The notes under the pieces were generated by a model that saw only the letters and a program-made list of their open reading frames with translations, was not told the DNA's origin and ran no database searches. A program made the position numbers and the translations under genes. A stretch of 12,529 nucleotides of DNA from Spirochaetes bacterium ADurb.Bin110 (GTDB lineage: Bacteria > Spirochaetota > Spirochaetia > Treponematales > Rectinemataceae): positions 1 to 12,529 of the forward strand of contig MWDY01000034.1 in assembly GCA_002070755.1 (NCBI GenBank). The letters run 5' to 3'. Each line of letters begins with the position of its first letter. The stretch's first letter is position 1. Of this stretch, positions 1 through 6,838 are shown piece after piece.

Positions 1-177
1 CAAGAAGTATTGAGAATGCGTTTTGGACTCGATGAGGGGTATTCATTGACATTGGAAGAGGTTGGCTTGTATTTTAATGTCACTCGTGAGCGCATTCGGC
101 AGATCGAGGCAAAAGCTCTCAAGAAATTGCGACAATTCAAACGAAGTCAGAAGCTTCGTGACTATATAGATCATTGA
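1..177 (+). CDS. rpoD: RNA polymerase primary sigma factor RpoD, C-terminal end (5' truncated by window)
   Basis: Only the last 58 codons are present, reading from base 1 to TGA at 175-177 and followed directly by TAG. They form sigma-70 region 4.2, the helix-turn-helix that reads the -35 box. The motif LTLEEVG...[14 protein letters not shown] is nearly invariant in this family, and the KLR...SQKLRDYID ending is typical of the primary (RpoD/SigA) sigma rather than alternative sigmas. The protein directs core RNA polymerase to housekeeping promoters. The zinc-ribbon gene follows after 12 nt, so the two are probably co-transcribed. Identity is secure at family level. The rest of the protein lies outside the window and could not be examined. 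Confidence 0.93.
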   Translation, partial: QEVLRMRFGLDEGYSLTLEEVGLYFNVTRERIRQIEAKALKKLRQFKRSQKLRDYIDH

Positions 178-189
178 TAGAGGTGACCC

Positions 190-1113
190 ATGCCCATGAG
201 AATGGATGACTTATTTGAGACTCTCAGGAAATATCAAGAGCTGCTCAGCGATCGTGTAGAATTAGAAAAGCAGCTAGAGGCTATGCCTAAAACCATTGAG
301 ATACAGAATCAGATGCTTTCGAGAGAGAAAAAATCTTTGGTTGATGTAAAGGAACAATTTACAACGACAGAAACAAACCTCAAGCAGCTTCGTCAGGCAC
401 TTGCTGAAGCAGAAATGAAGCGCGAAAAAGCTGAAAGACAGATGGACGGCATCCAGACTCAGCGCGAATATGATGCTGTAAACAAAGAAATTCGTGAAGC
501 TTCAGAAAAAGAACAGGATCTTCGACACCGAATCCAAGAAGAAGAGCGTCGTTTTGCCGAGATCGATGATAAGTTGCATCGTATAGAGCTCTCTGTTTCC
601 GCTCTTGAATCCGAAATCGAGCAAAAACGAACAGAAATAGAGCAAAATAGCAAGAAGATTATCGAACAAATCGAACAACTTAGGACAGAGGAAAATGGCC
701 TGACTCAAGAACTCGAAGATGATTTGAAGTTCAAATTCGAACGCATTATACGAAGCAAATCAGGCATGGGCATTGTACCGATCCATGGTGTCGTATGTAC
801 CGGTTGCCATATGATTTTGCCTGCAAATTTCGTGAATGAAGTCCGCCAAGCTGATAAGATAGTTTTTTGCCCATATTGTTCCCGAATTCTTTACTATGAA
901 GAGACAGAGATTGAAGGATCGATCGAAGAGATACTCACTGGTTCACTTGTGGACTTAGGAGACGAAGATAGCGAAGAGACAGAAGATACTGAGTCGGAGG
1001 ATGAATCCGAAGACACCTCAAATTCATTAAAAAAAGGATCTTCTAGAAAAAGGAAAAATCAAAGTGAACCGCTTATTGACAATGATTTTCTTATCGATAA
1101 TATGGAAGAATGA
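190..1113 (+). CDS. Coiled-coil protein with C-terminal C4 zinc ribbon (COG1579 family)
   Basis: This 307-residue protein has a long charged coiled coil (about residues 10-185, rich in E, K, Q and R heptads). A zinc ribbon follows, with Cys203-x2-Cys206 and Cys227-x2-Cys230, as in the zf-RING_7/COG1579 family. Known relatives include Helicobacter HP0958, an RpoN and flagellar chaperone, and chlamydial CdsZ. The role in spirochaetes is not known to me. After the ribbon comes an unusual tail (about 246-307): a run of D/E/S/T, then a basic patch (KKGSSRKRK), then an acidic end. The start at 190 is supported by GAGG at 180-183 with a 6-nt gap; ATGs at 196 and 202 are less well placed. It sits 12 nt after rpoD, so it is probably in the same mRNA. 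No signal peptide or membrane segment is visible, so it should be cytoplasmic. Confidence 0.88.
   Translation: MPMRMDDLFETLRKYQELLSDRVELEKQLEAMPKTIEIQNQMLSREKKSLVDVKEQFTTTETNLKQLRQALAEAEMKREKAERQMDGIQTQREYDAVNKEIREASEKEQDLRHRIQEEERRFAEIDDKLHRIELSVSALESEIEQKRTEIEQNSKKIIEQIEQLRTEENGLTQELEDDLKFKFERIIRSKSGMGIVPIHGVVCTGCHMILPANFVNEVRQADKIVFCPYCSRILYYEETEIEGSIEEILTGSLVDLGDEDSEETEDTESEDESEDTSNSLKKGSSRKRKNQSEPLIDNDFLIDNMEE
1076..1103 (+). promoter_or_regulatory. Candidate sigma-70 promoter for rnpB
   Basis: A perfect -35 box TTGACA (1076-1081) is followed, after 16 nt, by TAATAT (1098-1103, 4 of 6 to consensus). Transcription would begin near 1110, about 12 nt before the P1 helix of RNase P RNA. The promoter lies inside the last codons of the zinc-ribbon gene. 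A second -10-like TATATT (1115-1120) has no good -35 and would start inside P1, so I prefer the first. Motif reading only. Confidence 0.42.
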
Positions 1114-1122
1114 TTATATTTT

Positions 1123-1531
1123 AGGCGGGCCAGGTTGCCGCAGGCATTACCTGAGGAAAGTCCGGGCTCGGAAGGGTTCGATGCCGGATAACGTCCGGGG
1201 CAGGAAAGGCCTTCAGTGCCGAATATTCGGGGCTTAAGGCTTTCTCTTGTACAGAAAGTGCCACAGAAAATATACCGCTGCGCTCATAGGCAGTAAGGGT
1301 GAAAAGGCGAGGTAAGAGCTCACCGCATTCCTGGTGACAGGGATGGCATGGCAAACCTCATCGCGAGCAAGGTCAAACAGCGATGGATAACCCATCCAAG
1401 TCGCTATAGGCGGCAGAATCGCGGGTAGACCGCTAGAATGTACCAGCAATGATACATCAAGAGAGATGGCAACCATACTGAGAGTGTGAAATTCGCTCAA
1501 GGCATACAGAACCCGGCTTACAGGCCCGCCT
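1123..1531 (+). ncRNA. rnpB: RNase P RNA (class A), catalytic subunit of ribonuclease P
   Basis: This RNA removes 5' leaders from precursor tRNAs together with the RnpA protein. The ends pair as P1: GGCGGGCC (1124-1131) with GGCCCGCC (1523-1530), a perfect 8-bp match. P2 is also perfect: GGTTGCC (1133-1139) with GGCAACC (1468-1474). The conserved blocks are all present: GAGGAAAGTCCGGGCTC (from 1153), GGGTGAAAAGG (1297-1307), GGTAAGAGCTCACCGC (1311-1326), AGCAAGGTCAAACAG (1366-1380) and ACAGAACCCGGCTTA (1506-1520). The P3 position is very small, with CAGG/CCTG around a 5-nt loop at 1141-1153. A short hairpin at about 1475-1487, just after P2, sits where P19 is found in many bacteria. Seven T residues follow P1. 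It is about 409 nt long, normal for class A. Any reading frame across it is spurious. Confidence 0.97.
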
Positions 1532-1545
1532 TTTTTTGGTATATT
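1517..1545 (+). promoter_or_regulatory. Candidate promoter for the TPR-mre operon, overlapping the rnpB 3' end
   Basis: CTTACA (1517-1522, 4 of 6 to consensus) and TATATT (1540-1545, 5 of 6) are separated by exactly 17 nt. The predicted start is about 1552-1554, on or next to the ATG at 1554, which has no Shine-Dalgarno sequence. The -35 lies in the conserved 3' strand of RNase P RNA, so its sequence is also constrained by the RNA and the match may be partly chance. Confidence 0.35.
1523..1537 (+). terminator. Probable rnpB 3' end / terminator-like T run
   Basis: The 3' strand of the GC-rich P1 helix (1523-1530) is followed at once by seven T residues (1531-1537). The helix partner is about 390 nt upstream rather than local, and I find no strong local hairpin. 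It therefore resembles an intrinsic terminator without being a textbook one. Some transcription may read through into the next gene. Confidence 0.45.
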
Positions 1546-1553
1546 ATTTTTCG

Positions 1554-2495
1554 ATGTTCGATAGATTTTTTAGAGGAAAAGCTCCTCGAACAAGAAAAAA
1601 AAATCCTTGGCTTTTCATAGCAATAGTACTGATTGGCATAGGTGTCTTCCTGGGTTTTTATTTTGCAATTAGCGGCAAAGATACAAAAAATAGCATATCT
1701 CGATCAGCTTTGGCAAAAACCTGGAATTCTGGAGATAATATTGAAAAGACTTTATCTGAAGCACAGAAGGCTATAGAAAGCTATCCCTTCGACGAATATT
1801 ACCTTAGTATTTGCGGTATAGCATATTATTATTCCGCTCTCAACGCTCAGGAAGAGGAGACTCGACAACAAGAGTTGGAGAAAGCGGTTATTGCTCTTAG
1901 AAAAGCCCTTGCCGTGGGGCTGCCTTCAAGGATGAAGGGACAAGTCTATTATATACTTGCAAAGGCTTATTATCAGAAAGGTGAACCATGGTTCGATCTT
2001 GCCGAGCGCTATTTTCTGCTTGCAAAAGAAACCGGAAGCAAAGAGAAAGACATTCCACAATACTTAGCCATCGTATATGCAGGCAGAAAAGACTATAATC
2101 GAGCTGTTTCTTGGTTTGAACTAGCGCTTGAGAATAGCACATCTGACGCCCTCTTATTGTCAGCTGCAATAAGTTACATGAATACAGACCAGAAAGAGAA
2201 GGCAAGGGACTTGCTCTTGCGCCTAGAGAGTTCGGCATCTGATGCAAAGATAAGACTCAAAGCAGCATTATTGCTGGCTCAGGACAACTTCGATTCTGGC
2301 GATATGCAATCCGCACTGGATAGATATCAGAAAGTACTAAAGGAAGATCCGGTCAATGTGGACGCATGGTATGGTCTTGGCCTTATATATGCAAAGTTGA
2401 ACGATCAGCTTGGTGCCAGAGCAGCTTTTAGAAAGGTCGTACAAATCGACCCCAATCATGCGGATGCAAGAAAACGATTGGCTGAAAAATTATAG
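1554..2495 (+). CDS. Membrane-anchored TPR protein heading the mre operon
   Basis: This is a 313-residue protein from the ATG at 1554. A basic N-terminus ([10 protein letters not shown]) precedes one membrane segment (about residues 19-39), so the rest should lie outside the cytoplasmic membrane. The body is alpha-helical with degenerate TPR repeats. The last is the clearest, at about 255-310, with the pattern [12 protein letters not shown]...[21 protein letters not shown] domains bind protein partners; no enzymatic residues are seen. An upstream in-frame TTG at 1536 lies in the rnpB T run and is an unlikely start. The chosen ATG has no Shine-Dalgarno but sits next to a candidate promoter start. 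The stop (2493-2495) is 16 nt before mreB, and the mreB ribosome site follows it immediately, so the two are co-transcribed. A scaffold role in the elongasome is inference from position. Confidence 0.85.
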   Translation: MFDRFFRGKAPRTRKKNPWLFIAIVLIGIGVFLGFYFAISGKDTKNSISRSALAKTWNSGDNIEKTLSEAQKAIESYPFDEYYLSICGIAYYYSALNAQEEETRQQELEKAVIALRKALAVGLPSRMKGQVYYILAKAYYQKGEPWFDLAERYFLLAKETGSKEKDIPQYLAIVYAGRKDYNRAVSWFELALENSTSDALLLSAAISYMNTDQKEKARDLLLRLESSASDAKIRLKAALLLAQDNFDSGDMQSALDRYQKVLKEDPVNVDAWYGLGLIYAKLNDQLGARAAFRKVVQIDPNHADARKRLAEKL

Positions 2496-2498
2496 GAA

Positions 2499-2504
2499 GA
2501 GGAG
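2499..2504 (+). promoter_or_regulatory. Shine-Dalgarno that fixes the mreB GTG start
   Basis: GAGGAG ends 7 nt before GTG at 2512. The reading frame is open further upstream to an ATG at 2410, but that stretch overlaps the TPR gene and has no matching ribosome site. The site and the MreB-like N-terminus both favour 2512. Confidence 0.8.
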
Positions 2505-2511
2505 AAAAGCA

Positions 2512-3546
2512 GTGGGTATCCTTGACATGTTCAGCCCTGATATTGGCATCGATCTCGGGACATGCAATACATTGATCTATGTGAATGGCAAAGGAATTGT
2601 GCTCGACGAGCCATCTGTAGTAGCAGTGGAGAGGGGAACAAACCGTATTGTAGCAGTTGGAACTGAGGCCAAAAGCATGCTTTCGAGAACGCCGACCGAT
2701 ATCATTGCAAAGCGGCCGCTACGGGATGGTGTAATTGCCGATCCTGATATGACTGAGAAGATGATCAAGTATTTTATTCAAAGAGTATTTCCTAAGAATC
2801 TCTTTTTCAAACCAAGGATAGTAATTGGTGTTCCAACATGCATCACAAAGGTAGAGGAAAACGCTGTCATAGACTCTACTTACAAAGCTGGTGCTAGAAT
2901 GGTGAAAGTAATAGCAGAATCGCTTGCTGCAGCAATAGGCGCAGGCATTCCTATAACAGAGCCCGCTGGCCATATGATTTGCGATATAGGTGGTGGCACT
3001 ACTGAAATCTCAGTAATCTCATTGAAAGGCATGGTAGTAACGAATGCTATTAGAGTTGGTGGCGATGAATTCGACGAAGCTATCGCTAAACATATTCGAA
3101 GTATCCATAACCTGATAATAGGTGAGCAAACCGCTGAGAGGCTTAAAATTGAAATTGGAAACGCCAGTCCAGAAAGAACAATAGAAAAAACCGAGATAAA
3201 AGGTACAGATGCCATCACGGGGCTTCCTCGCCGCTTCGAAGTAGATTCTGTAGAAATACGAGAAGCGCTAATGGATTCAGTAAACCTAATAGTTGAAGAA
3301 ATAAAGAAGATGCTTGGAAAAACCCCACCGGAGCTAGCAGCTGATATTGTAGAACGCGGTATCGTTCTTTCGGGAGGAGGAGCTCTTCTCAAAGGACTGC
3401 CAAAATTGATAGCAAAGGAGACTGGTGTTCCCGTAATTCTCTCAGAGCATCCTCTTGAATGCGTGGCAATTGGCGCTGGTAAGTATTTTGAGATTATACA
3501 AAAGAATATCGGTAGCAGCAGTGTTTACGAGAGTCTAAATCTCTGA
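2512..3546 (+). CDS. mreB: Rod shape-determining protein MreB (bacterial actin)
   Basis: This is a 344-residue actin-fold ATPase that forms membrane-bound filaments and directs lateral peptidoglycan synthesis. Motifs read from the GTG start are phosphate-1 GIDLGTCNT (12-20), phosphate-2 DIGGGTTE (158-165) and the adenosine motif SGGGALLKG (from 287). The length equals that of typical MreB. The N-terminus (V/M)[15 protein letters not shown] matches the family, which supports GTG 2512 over longer or shorter starts. A Cys replaces the common Ala in phosphate-1 (LGTCNT), probably harmless. It lies between the TPR gene and mreC (16-nt gap), as expected for the mreBCD cluster. Large antisense reading frames inside it are shadows. 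Confidence 0.97.
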   Translation: MGILDMFSPDIGIDLGTCNTLIYVNGKGIVLDEPSVVAVERGTNRIVAVGTEAKSMLSRTPTDIIAKRPLRDGVIADPDMTEKMIKYFIQRVFPKNLFFKPRIVIGVPTCITKVEENAVIDSTYKAGARMVKVIAESLAAAIGAGIPITEPAGHMICDIGGGTTEISVISLKGMVVTNAIRVGGDEFDEAIAKHIRSIHNLIIGEQTAERLKIEIGNASPERTIEKTEIKGTDAITGLPRRFEVDSVEIREALMDSVNLIVEEIKKMLGKTPPELAADIVERGIVLSGGGALLKGLPKLIAKETGVPVILSEHPLECVAIGAGKYFEIIQKNIGSSSVYESLNL

Positions 3547-3562
3547 TATTGGCAGGTTAGGC

Positions 3563-4444
3563 ATGAAGATTGGCAGCCAACAAACCCATGGACCTGCTAA
3601 AGCAATGCACAAGAAAGCTGGCATCTGTATGGTGCTGTCAATTATTGTGCTATTTATATCAACAAAGACGATAGTCAAAGTTCCTGGTTTTTTCAAGGGT
3701 TATATAATTGGAGGAATTCAGAAAAGTCTATCTGCAATTGGCTCATTCTTTACTGGAACTGTCGGTGCAGTATCTGAGCTTCGAAACATTGAGAAAGAGT
3801 ATGAAGCATTGCTGGAAAAGACCCGGGATTATGAGCTAAAAGTACGGGATTACACTGCACTGAGAGAAGAAAACCAACGACTCAAAGAGCTTTTAGGTCT
3901 TAGTACATTGCCAGATGCAAAAAAAATAGCTGCTCATGTCATAGCTAGAGATCCTACTAATATGTATTCCTCATTAGTAATCGATAAGGGATATATAAAT
4001 GGTATAAGGAAATATATGCCTGTTGTTGCCTACCAAAATGGTGTCGAAGGTTTGGTTGGTAAGATAATCGAAGTCAAAGCTTCGACAAGCATACTCCAAC
4101 CTTTCTATGATCAGCGTTTCTTCGCAGCTGCAAGGTTAGCAAAAACCCGCGCTGAAGGAATGCTGAATGGCCAGGGCTTTAGGGATGTCCCACTTAATCT
4201 GCTATATATTCCCAAGACCGAAATAGAGCAGCTTAAACAAGGAGATATCGTAGTTACCAGCGGCTTGGACGAGATTTTCCCCTCAGAGATTATTATAGGA
4301 CGGGTAGAGGATTGGCGACTCAATGAATTCTCCAGCTCATTAGTCATTAGTGTGCAACCTGCAGTTGATCTCAGCAAAATAGAGTATGTGTTCGCAATAG
4401 ATTTTCAGGCTCTATCCACTCCTGATAAAAAGGCGATTCAATGA
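3563..4444 (+). CDS. mreC: Rod shape-determining protein MreC
   Basis: MreC (293 residues) is a bitopic membrane protein that links MreB filaments to PBP2 and RodA and activates wall synthesis. An N-terminal membrane segment (about residues 19-36) is followed by a coiled coil (about 70-110, LRNIEKEYEALLEKT...EENQRLKELLGL). A periplasmic beta-rich domain (about 118-282) contains typical family stretches such as VIARDPTNMYSSLVIDKG and GDIVVTSGLDEIFP. The length is normal. Start ATG 3563 has a weak AGG at 3554-3556; the alternative ATG 3605 has none and would trim the cytoplasmic tail. The stop overlaps the mreD start as ATGA at 4441-4444, indicating coupled translation. Confidence 0.95.
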   Translation: MKIGSQQTHGPAKAMHKKAGICMVLSIIVLFISTKTIVKVPGFFKGYIIGGIQKSLSAIGSFFTGTVGAVSELRNIEKEYEALLEKTRDYELKVRDYTALREENQRLKELLGLSTLPDAKKIAAHVIARDPTNMYSSLVIDKGYINGIRKYMPVVAYQNGVEGLVGKIIEVKASTSILQPFYDQRFFAAARLAKTRAEGMLNGQGFRDVPLNLLYIPKTEIEQLKQGDIVVTSGLDEIFPSEIIIGRVEDWRLNEFSSSLVISVQPAVDLSKIEYVFAIDFQALSTPDKKAIQ

Positions 4445-4950
4445 AAAGCGTCTTAATATCAAGCTTTGTTGCGACGCTCATGCTTTTTATACAATCAACA
4501 TGGCTATCGCGCGGCATAATCATGGGTATTATTCCCAATCTAGCTCTTGATGTGCTTCTCTTTTCCTCTTTTATCAACAAAGAAGGGCAGGGTATCATTG
4601 CTTCATTCTTGGTGGGGATTATAGCAGATATTCTCAGTGCCTCTCCACTTGGATATTATGCCTTTTTATATACAAGTTGTGGCTACTATGCAACGCTCAT
4701 AAGTTATGTGACAGAGAAGGACATTTTTATTGTTCCTTTCCTTCTTGGGGCAGGAGCAACGATCATAATGGCCATATTATCTAAGGCGATTTCGCTTATG
4801 TTTTCAGCAGGCATTCATTATTACCAGGTTTTTAGTATGGAATTCGGTGTTGAATTGATATTGAACGGGCTATTTGCAATACTACTGTTCTTTTTGCTTT
4901 CTTTTATAAGACAATTGTTCGAGCACAATCCGAAGAAAGCCATGCCATGA
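4441..4950 (+). CDS. mreD: Rod shape-determining protein MreD
   Basis: This 169-residue integral membrane protein has about five to six hydrophobic segments, normal for MreD. It lies between mreC and pbp2, the classical position. The stretch IIPNLALDVLLFSSFINKEGQGIIASFLVGIIADILSASPLG (quoted in parts: IIPNLALDVLLF, EGQGIIASFLVGIIADIL, SPLG) fits the family pattern of a P-x-L-x-L motif followed by a G-x-x-x-D-x-x-S-x-x-P-L-G motif. It is part of the elongasome, binding MreC; it has no known catalytic activity. Start ATG 4441 overlaps the mreC stop and has AAAAAGG at 4427-4433 with a 7-nt gap. The stop is 28 nt before pbp2. Confidence 0.93.
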   Translation: MKSVLISSFVATLMLFIQSTWLSRGIIMGIIPNLALDVLLFSSFINKEGQGIIASFLVGIIADILSASPLGYYAFLYTSCGYYATLISYVTEKDIFIVPFLLGAGATIIMAILSKAISLMFSAGIHYYQVFSMEFGVELILNGLFAILLFFLLSFIRQLFEHNPKKAMP

Positions 4951-4978
4951 GCATTATCATCGCAAAAGGACAGATATA

Positions 4979-6838
4979 ATGGCTATGTTGCCAAAGAAAA
5001 TCACCTTGCGCATACGTATTTTGAAAGCTCTAATAATAGTGCTCTTCGTTATCTATTCGATAAATCTATTCTCTATGCAGGTCTTGAGAAAAGAATTATT
5101 TGTAAGCGAAGCTCAGCGCATTTCTATCCAATCAACTAGAATTCCTGCTCCCAGGGGTGAAATATATGATAGATCGGGACGAAATCTTCTAGCAGGCAAT
5201 ATAGAAGCTTATTCAGTATATATTACGCCTTCTGAGCTTCCTAGTTCCAAAAAATCTGAAGTTATTAGTAAACTCAGCCTGCTTTTAAGCATTCCTATTG
5301 AGGATATAGAGAGCAAACTTCCTGACTCAAGCCTATATTCATATGGTAGAATAGTAATAGCTAAAAATGCGAGTCTAGCAGCTGTTACACAGATTGCAAG
5401 TAGAATCGATGAATTCCCAGGCATTTCTTGGAGTTCCAAGCCCCTTAGAAATTACGCTGATCTACAATCGCTTTCTAATGTCATTGGTTATGTAGGGACA
5501 ATCACTCGAGATGAATACAAGCTGCTTTATAATAAAGGCTATATATTAGAAGATCTTACTGGAAAAGCAGGCATAGAATTGGCATATGAAGATCTTCTTA
5601 AGGGTAAGGATGGCTGGATAGCTAAAGCCGTCGATGTCTATGGAAAAGATATTTCGAGCAATGCTGCAGAAATACAAGAACCAATCCCTGGTAAGAGATT
5701 GATATTGAGCATAGACAGCAAAACTCAAAAAATTGCAGAAGAAGCTCTTGGTCCTCGTCAGGGGTCCATAATTGTACTTAAGCCTGCGACAGGTGAGATT
5801 TTGGCGATGGTCACCTATCCTTATTATGATTCCAGAATTTTCATGTCGGACAACGTTGGCAAGGCATACTTAGACCTTCTGAATGATCCCAAGAAGCCCA
5901 TGCTCAATCGAGCTTATCAGTCCTCTTATCCAGTGGCATCGACCTTCAAGACAGTCCTTACAGCAGCTATTCTCGAAGAAAACGCGATTTCTCCAGATAA
6001 GAAAATCTATTGCAGCGGTGAGTTGATATATGGTGGTCGCTCATGGAGCTGTCATATTAAAAAGCCTGGGCATGGAGCCCTAGATCTTAAGAACGCTCTT
6101 GCGCAATCATGTGATATCTATTTTTGGACCGCGGGTCGGGACTATCTTGGCATTGAGAATATAGTTAGTTATGCACAAGACTTCGGTTATGGAAAGCCTA
6201 CTGGCATCGATTTGCCAGCGGAAAACGCTGGTCTTTTGCCAACACCAACATGGAAAGAAGAAAAATATAACGAAATCTGGACACCTGGCGATACCATGAA
6301 TCTCTCTATAGGACAAGGATATCTGTTGGCATCCCCTCTCCAGCTTGCCAATATGATGGCCATGATCGTCAATGATGGAATCATATATAAGCCTCATATC
6401 TTGAAAGAAGTGAGAGATCCAACTACAAGCGCTCTTATCAATGAAATACAGCCGGAGATTCTACATCAATCTTCAATTTCATCAAAGACATTCGAGACTT
6501 TGAGATCCTATCTCCGCGGTGTCATTGTCTATGGTACAGCAAAAGTGCCAATAAACACAAAGGTCGTTCAAGTCGCTGGAAAAACAGGGACAGCCGAAGT
6601 GGGTCTCAAGGATAGATGGCATTCATGGTTTGTATCTTTTGGACCCTACGATGCGCCTGCTAAAGACCAAATAGTCGTAGCCACCATGATAGAAGCCTCA
6701 AATCCTTGGGAATGGTGGGCTCCCTATGCTGCTAATGTAATATATCAAGCAATATATGCTAATCAAAATGCCCATGAAGCAGCAAAAGCTGTTGGGGTAC
6801 GTTTGGAGGGTTCTTCCTTGACAGGGAAAAGGGAATGA
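4979..6838 (+). CDS. mrdA: Penicillin-binding protein 2, elongasome transpeptidase
   Basis: This is a class B PBP of 619 residues that cross-links new peptidoglycan during side-wall growth and works with RodA. It has a single N-terminal membrane anchor (about residues 12-32). A dimerisation/pedestal domain begins with RGEIYDRSGRNLLA, and the transpeptidase domain covers about 250-600. Catalytic motifs are S321-T-F-K324 (nucleophile and base), S377-C-D (the SxN-equivalent seen in PBP2 enzymes) and K535-T-G-T. The length is close to E. coli PBP2 (633). AAAAGGA (4964-4970) sits 8 nt before the ATG. It ends in an ATGA overlap with rodA, the usual partner. All motifs are intact, so it should be active and a beta-lactam target. 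The alternative name is pbpA/pbp2. Confidence 0.95.
   Translation: MAMLPKKITLRIRILKALIIVLFVIYSINLFSMQVLRKELFVSEAQRISIQSTRIPAPRGEIYDRSGRNLLAGNIEAYSVYITPSELPSSKKSEVISKLSLLLSIPIEDIESKLPDSSLYSYGRIVIAKNASLAAVTQIASRIDEFPGISWSSKPLRNYADLQSLSNVIGYVGTITRDEYKLLYNKGYILEDLTGKAGIELAYEDLLKGKDGWIAKAVDVYGKDISSNAAEIQEPIPGKRLILSIDSKTQKIAEEALGPRQGSIIVLKPATGEILAMVTYPYYDSRIFMSDNVGKAYLDLLNDPKKPMLNRAYQSSYPVASTFKTVLTAAILEENAISPDKKIYCSGELIYGGRSWSCHIKKPGHGALDLKNALAQSCDIYFWTAGRDYLGIENIVSYAQDFGYGKPTGIDLPAENAGLLPTPTWKEEKYNEIWTPGDTMNLSIGQGYLLASPLQLANMMAMIVNDGIIYKPHILKEVRDPTTSALINEIQPEILHQSSISSKTFETLRSYLRGVIVYGTAKVPINTKVVQVAGKTGTAEVGLKDRWHSWFVSFGPYDAPAKDQIVVATMIEASNPWEWWAPYAANVIYQAIYANQNAHEAAKAVGVRLEGSSLTGKRE

Noticed and set aside
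1121..1500. Two minus-strand reading frames of 77 and 88 codons across this region
   Set aside because: They lie on the complement of the RNase P RNA, whose conserved blocks and helices explain the sequence fully.
1536..1553. TTG start for the TPR gene at 1536
   Set aside because: It falls in the T run at the end of rnpB and has no ribosome site; ATG 1554 is the first plausible start.
2410..2511. N-terminal extension of MreB from an ATG at 2410
   Set aside because: It overlaps the TPR gene in another frame, has no ribosome site, and does not resemble MreB; GTG 2512 with GAGGAG fits.
2880..3392. 170-codon minus-strand reading frame inside mreB
   Set aside because: It is a shadow of the mreB codon pattern, Ser/Ile/Pro-rich, with no domain signature and no sensible ribosome site.
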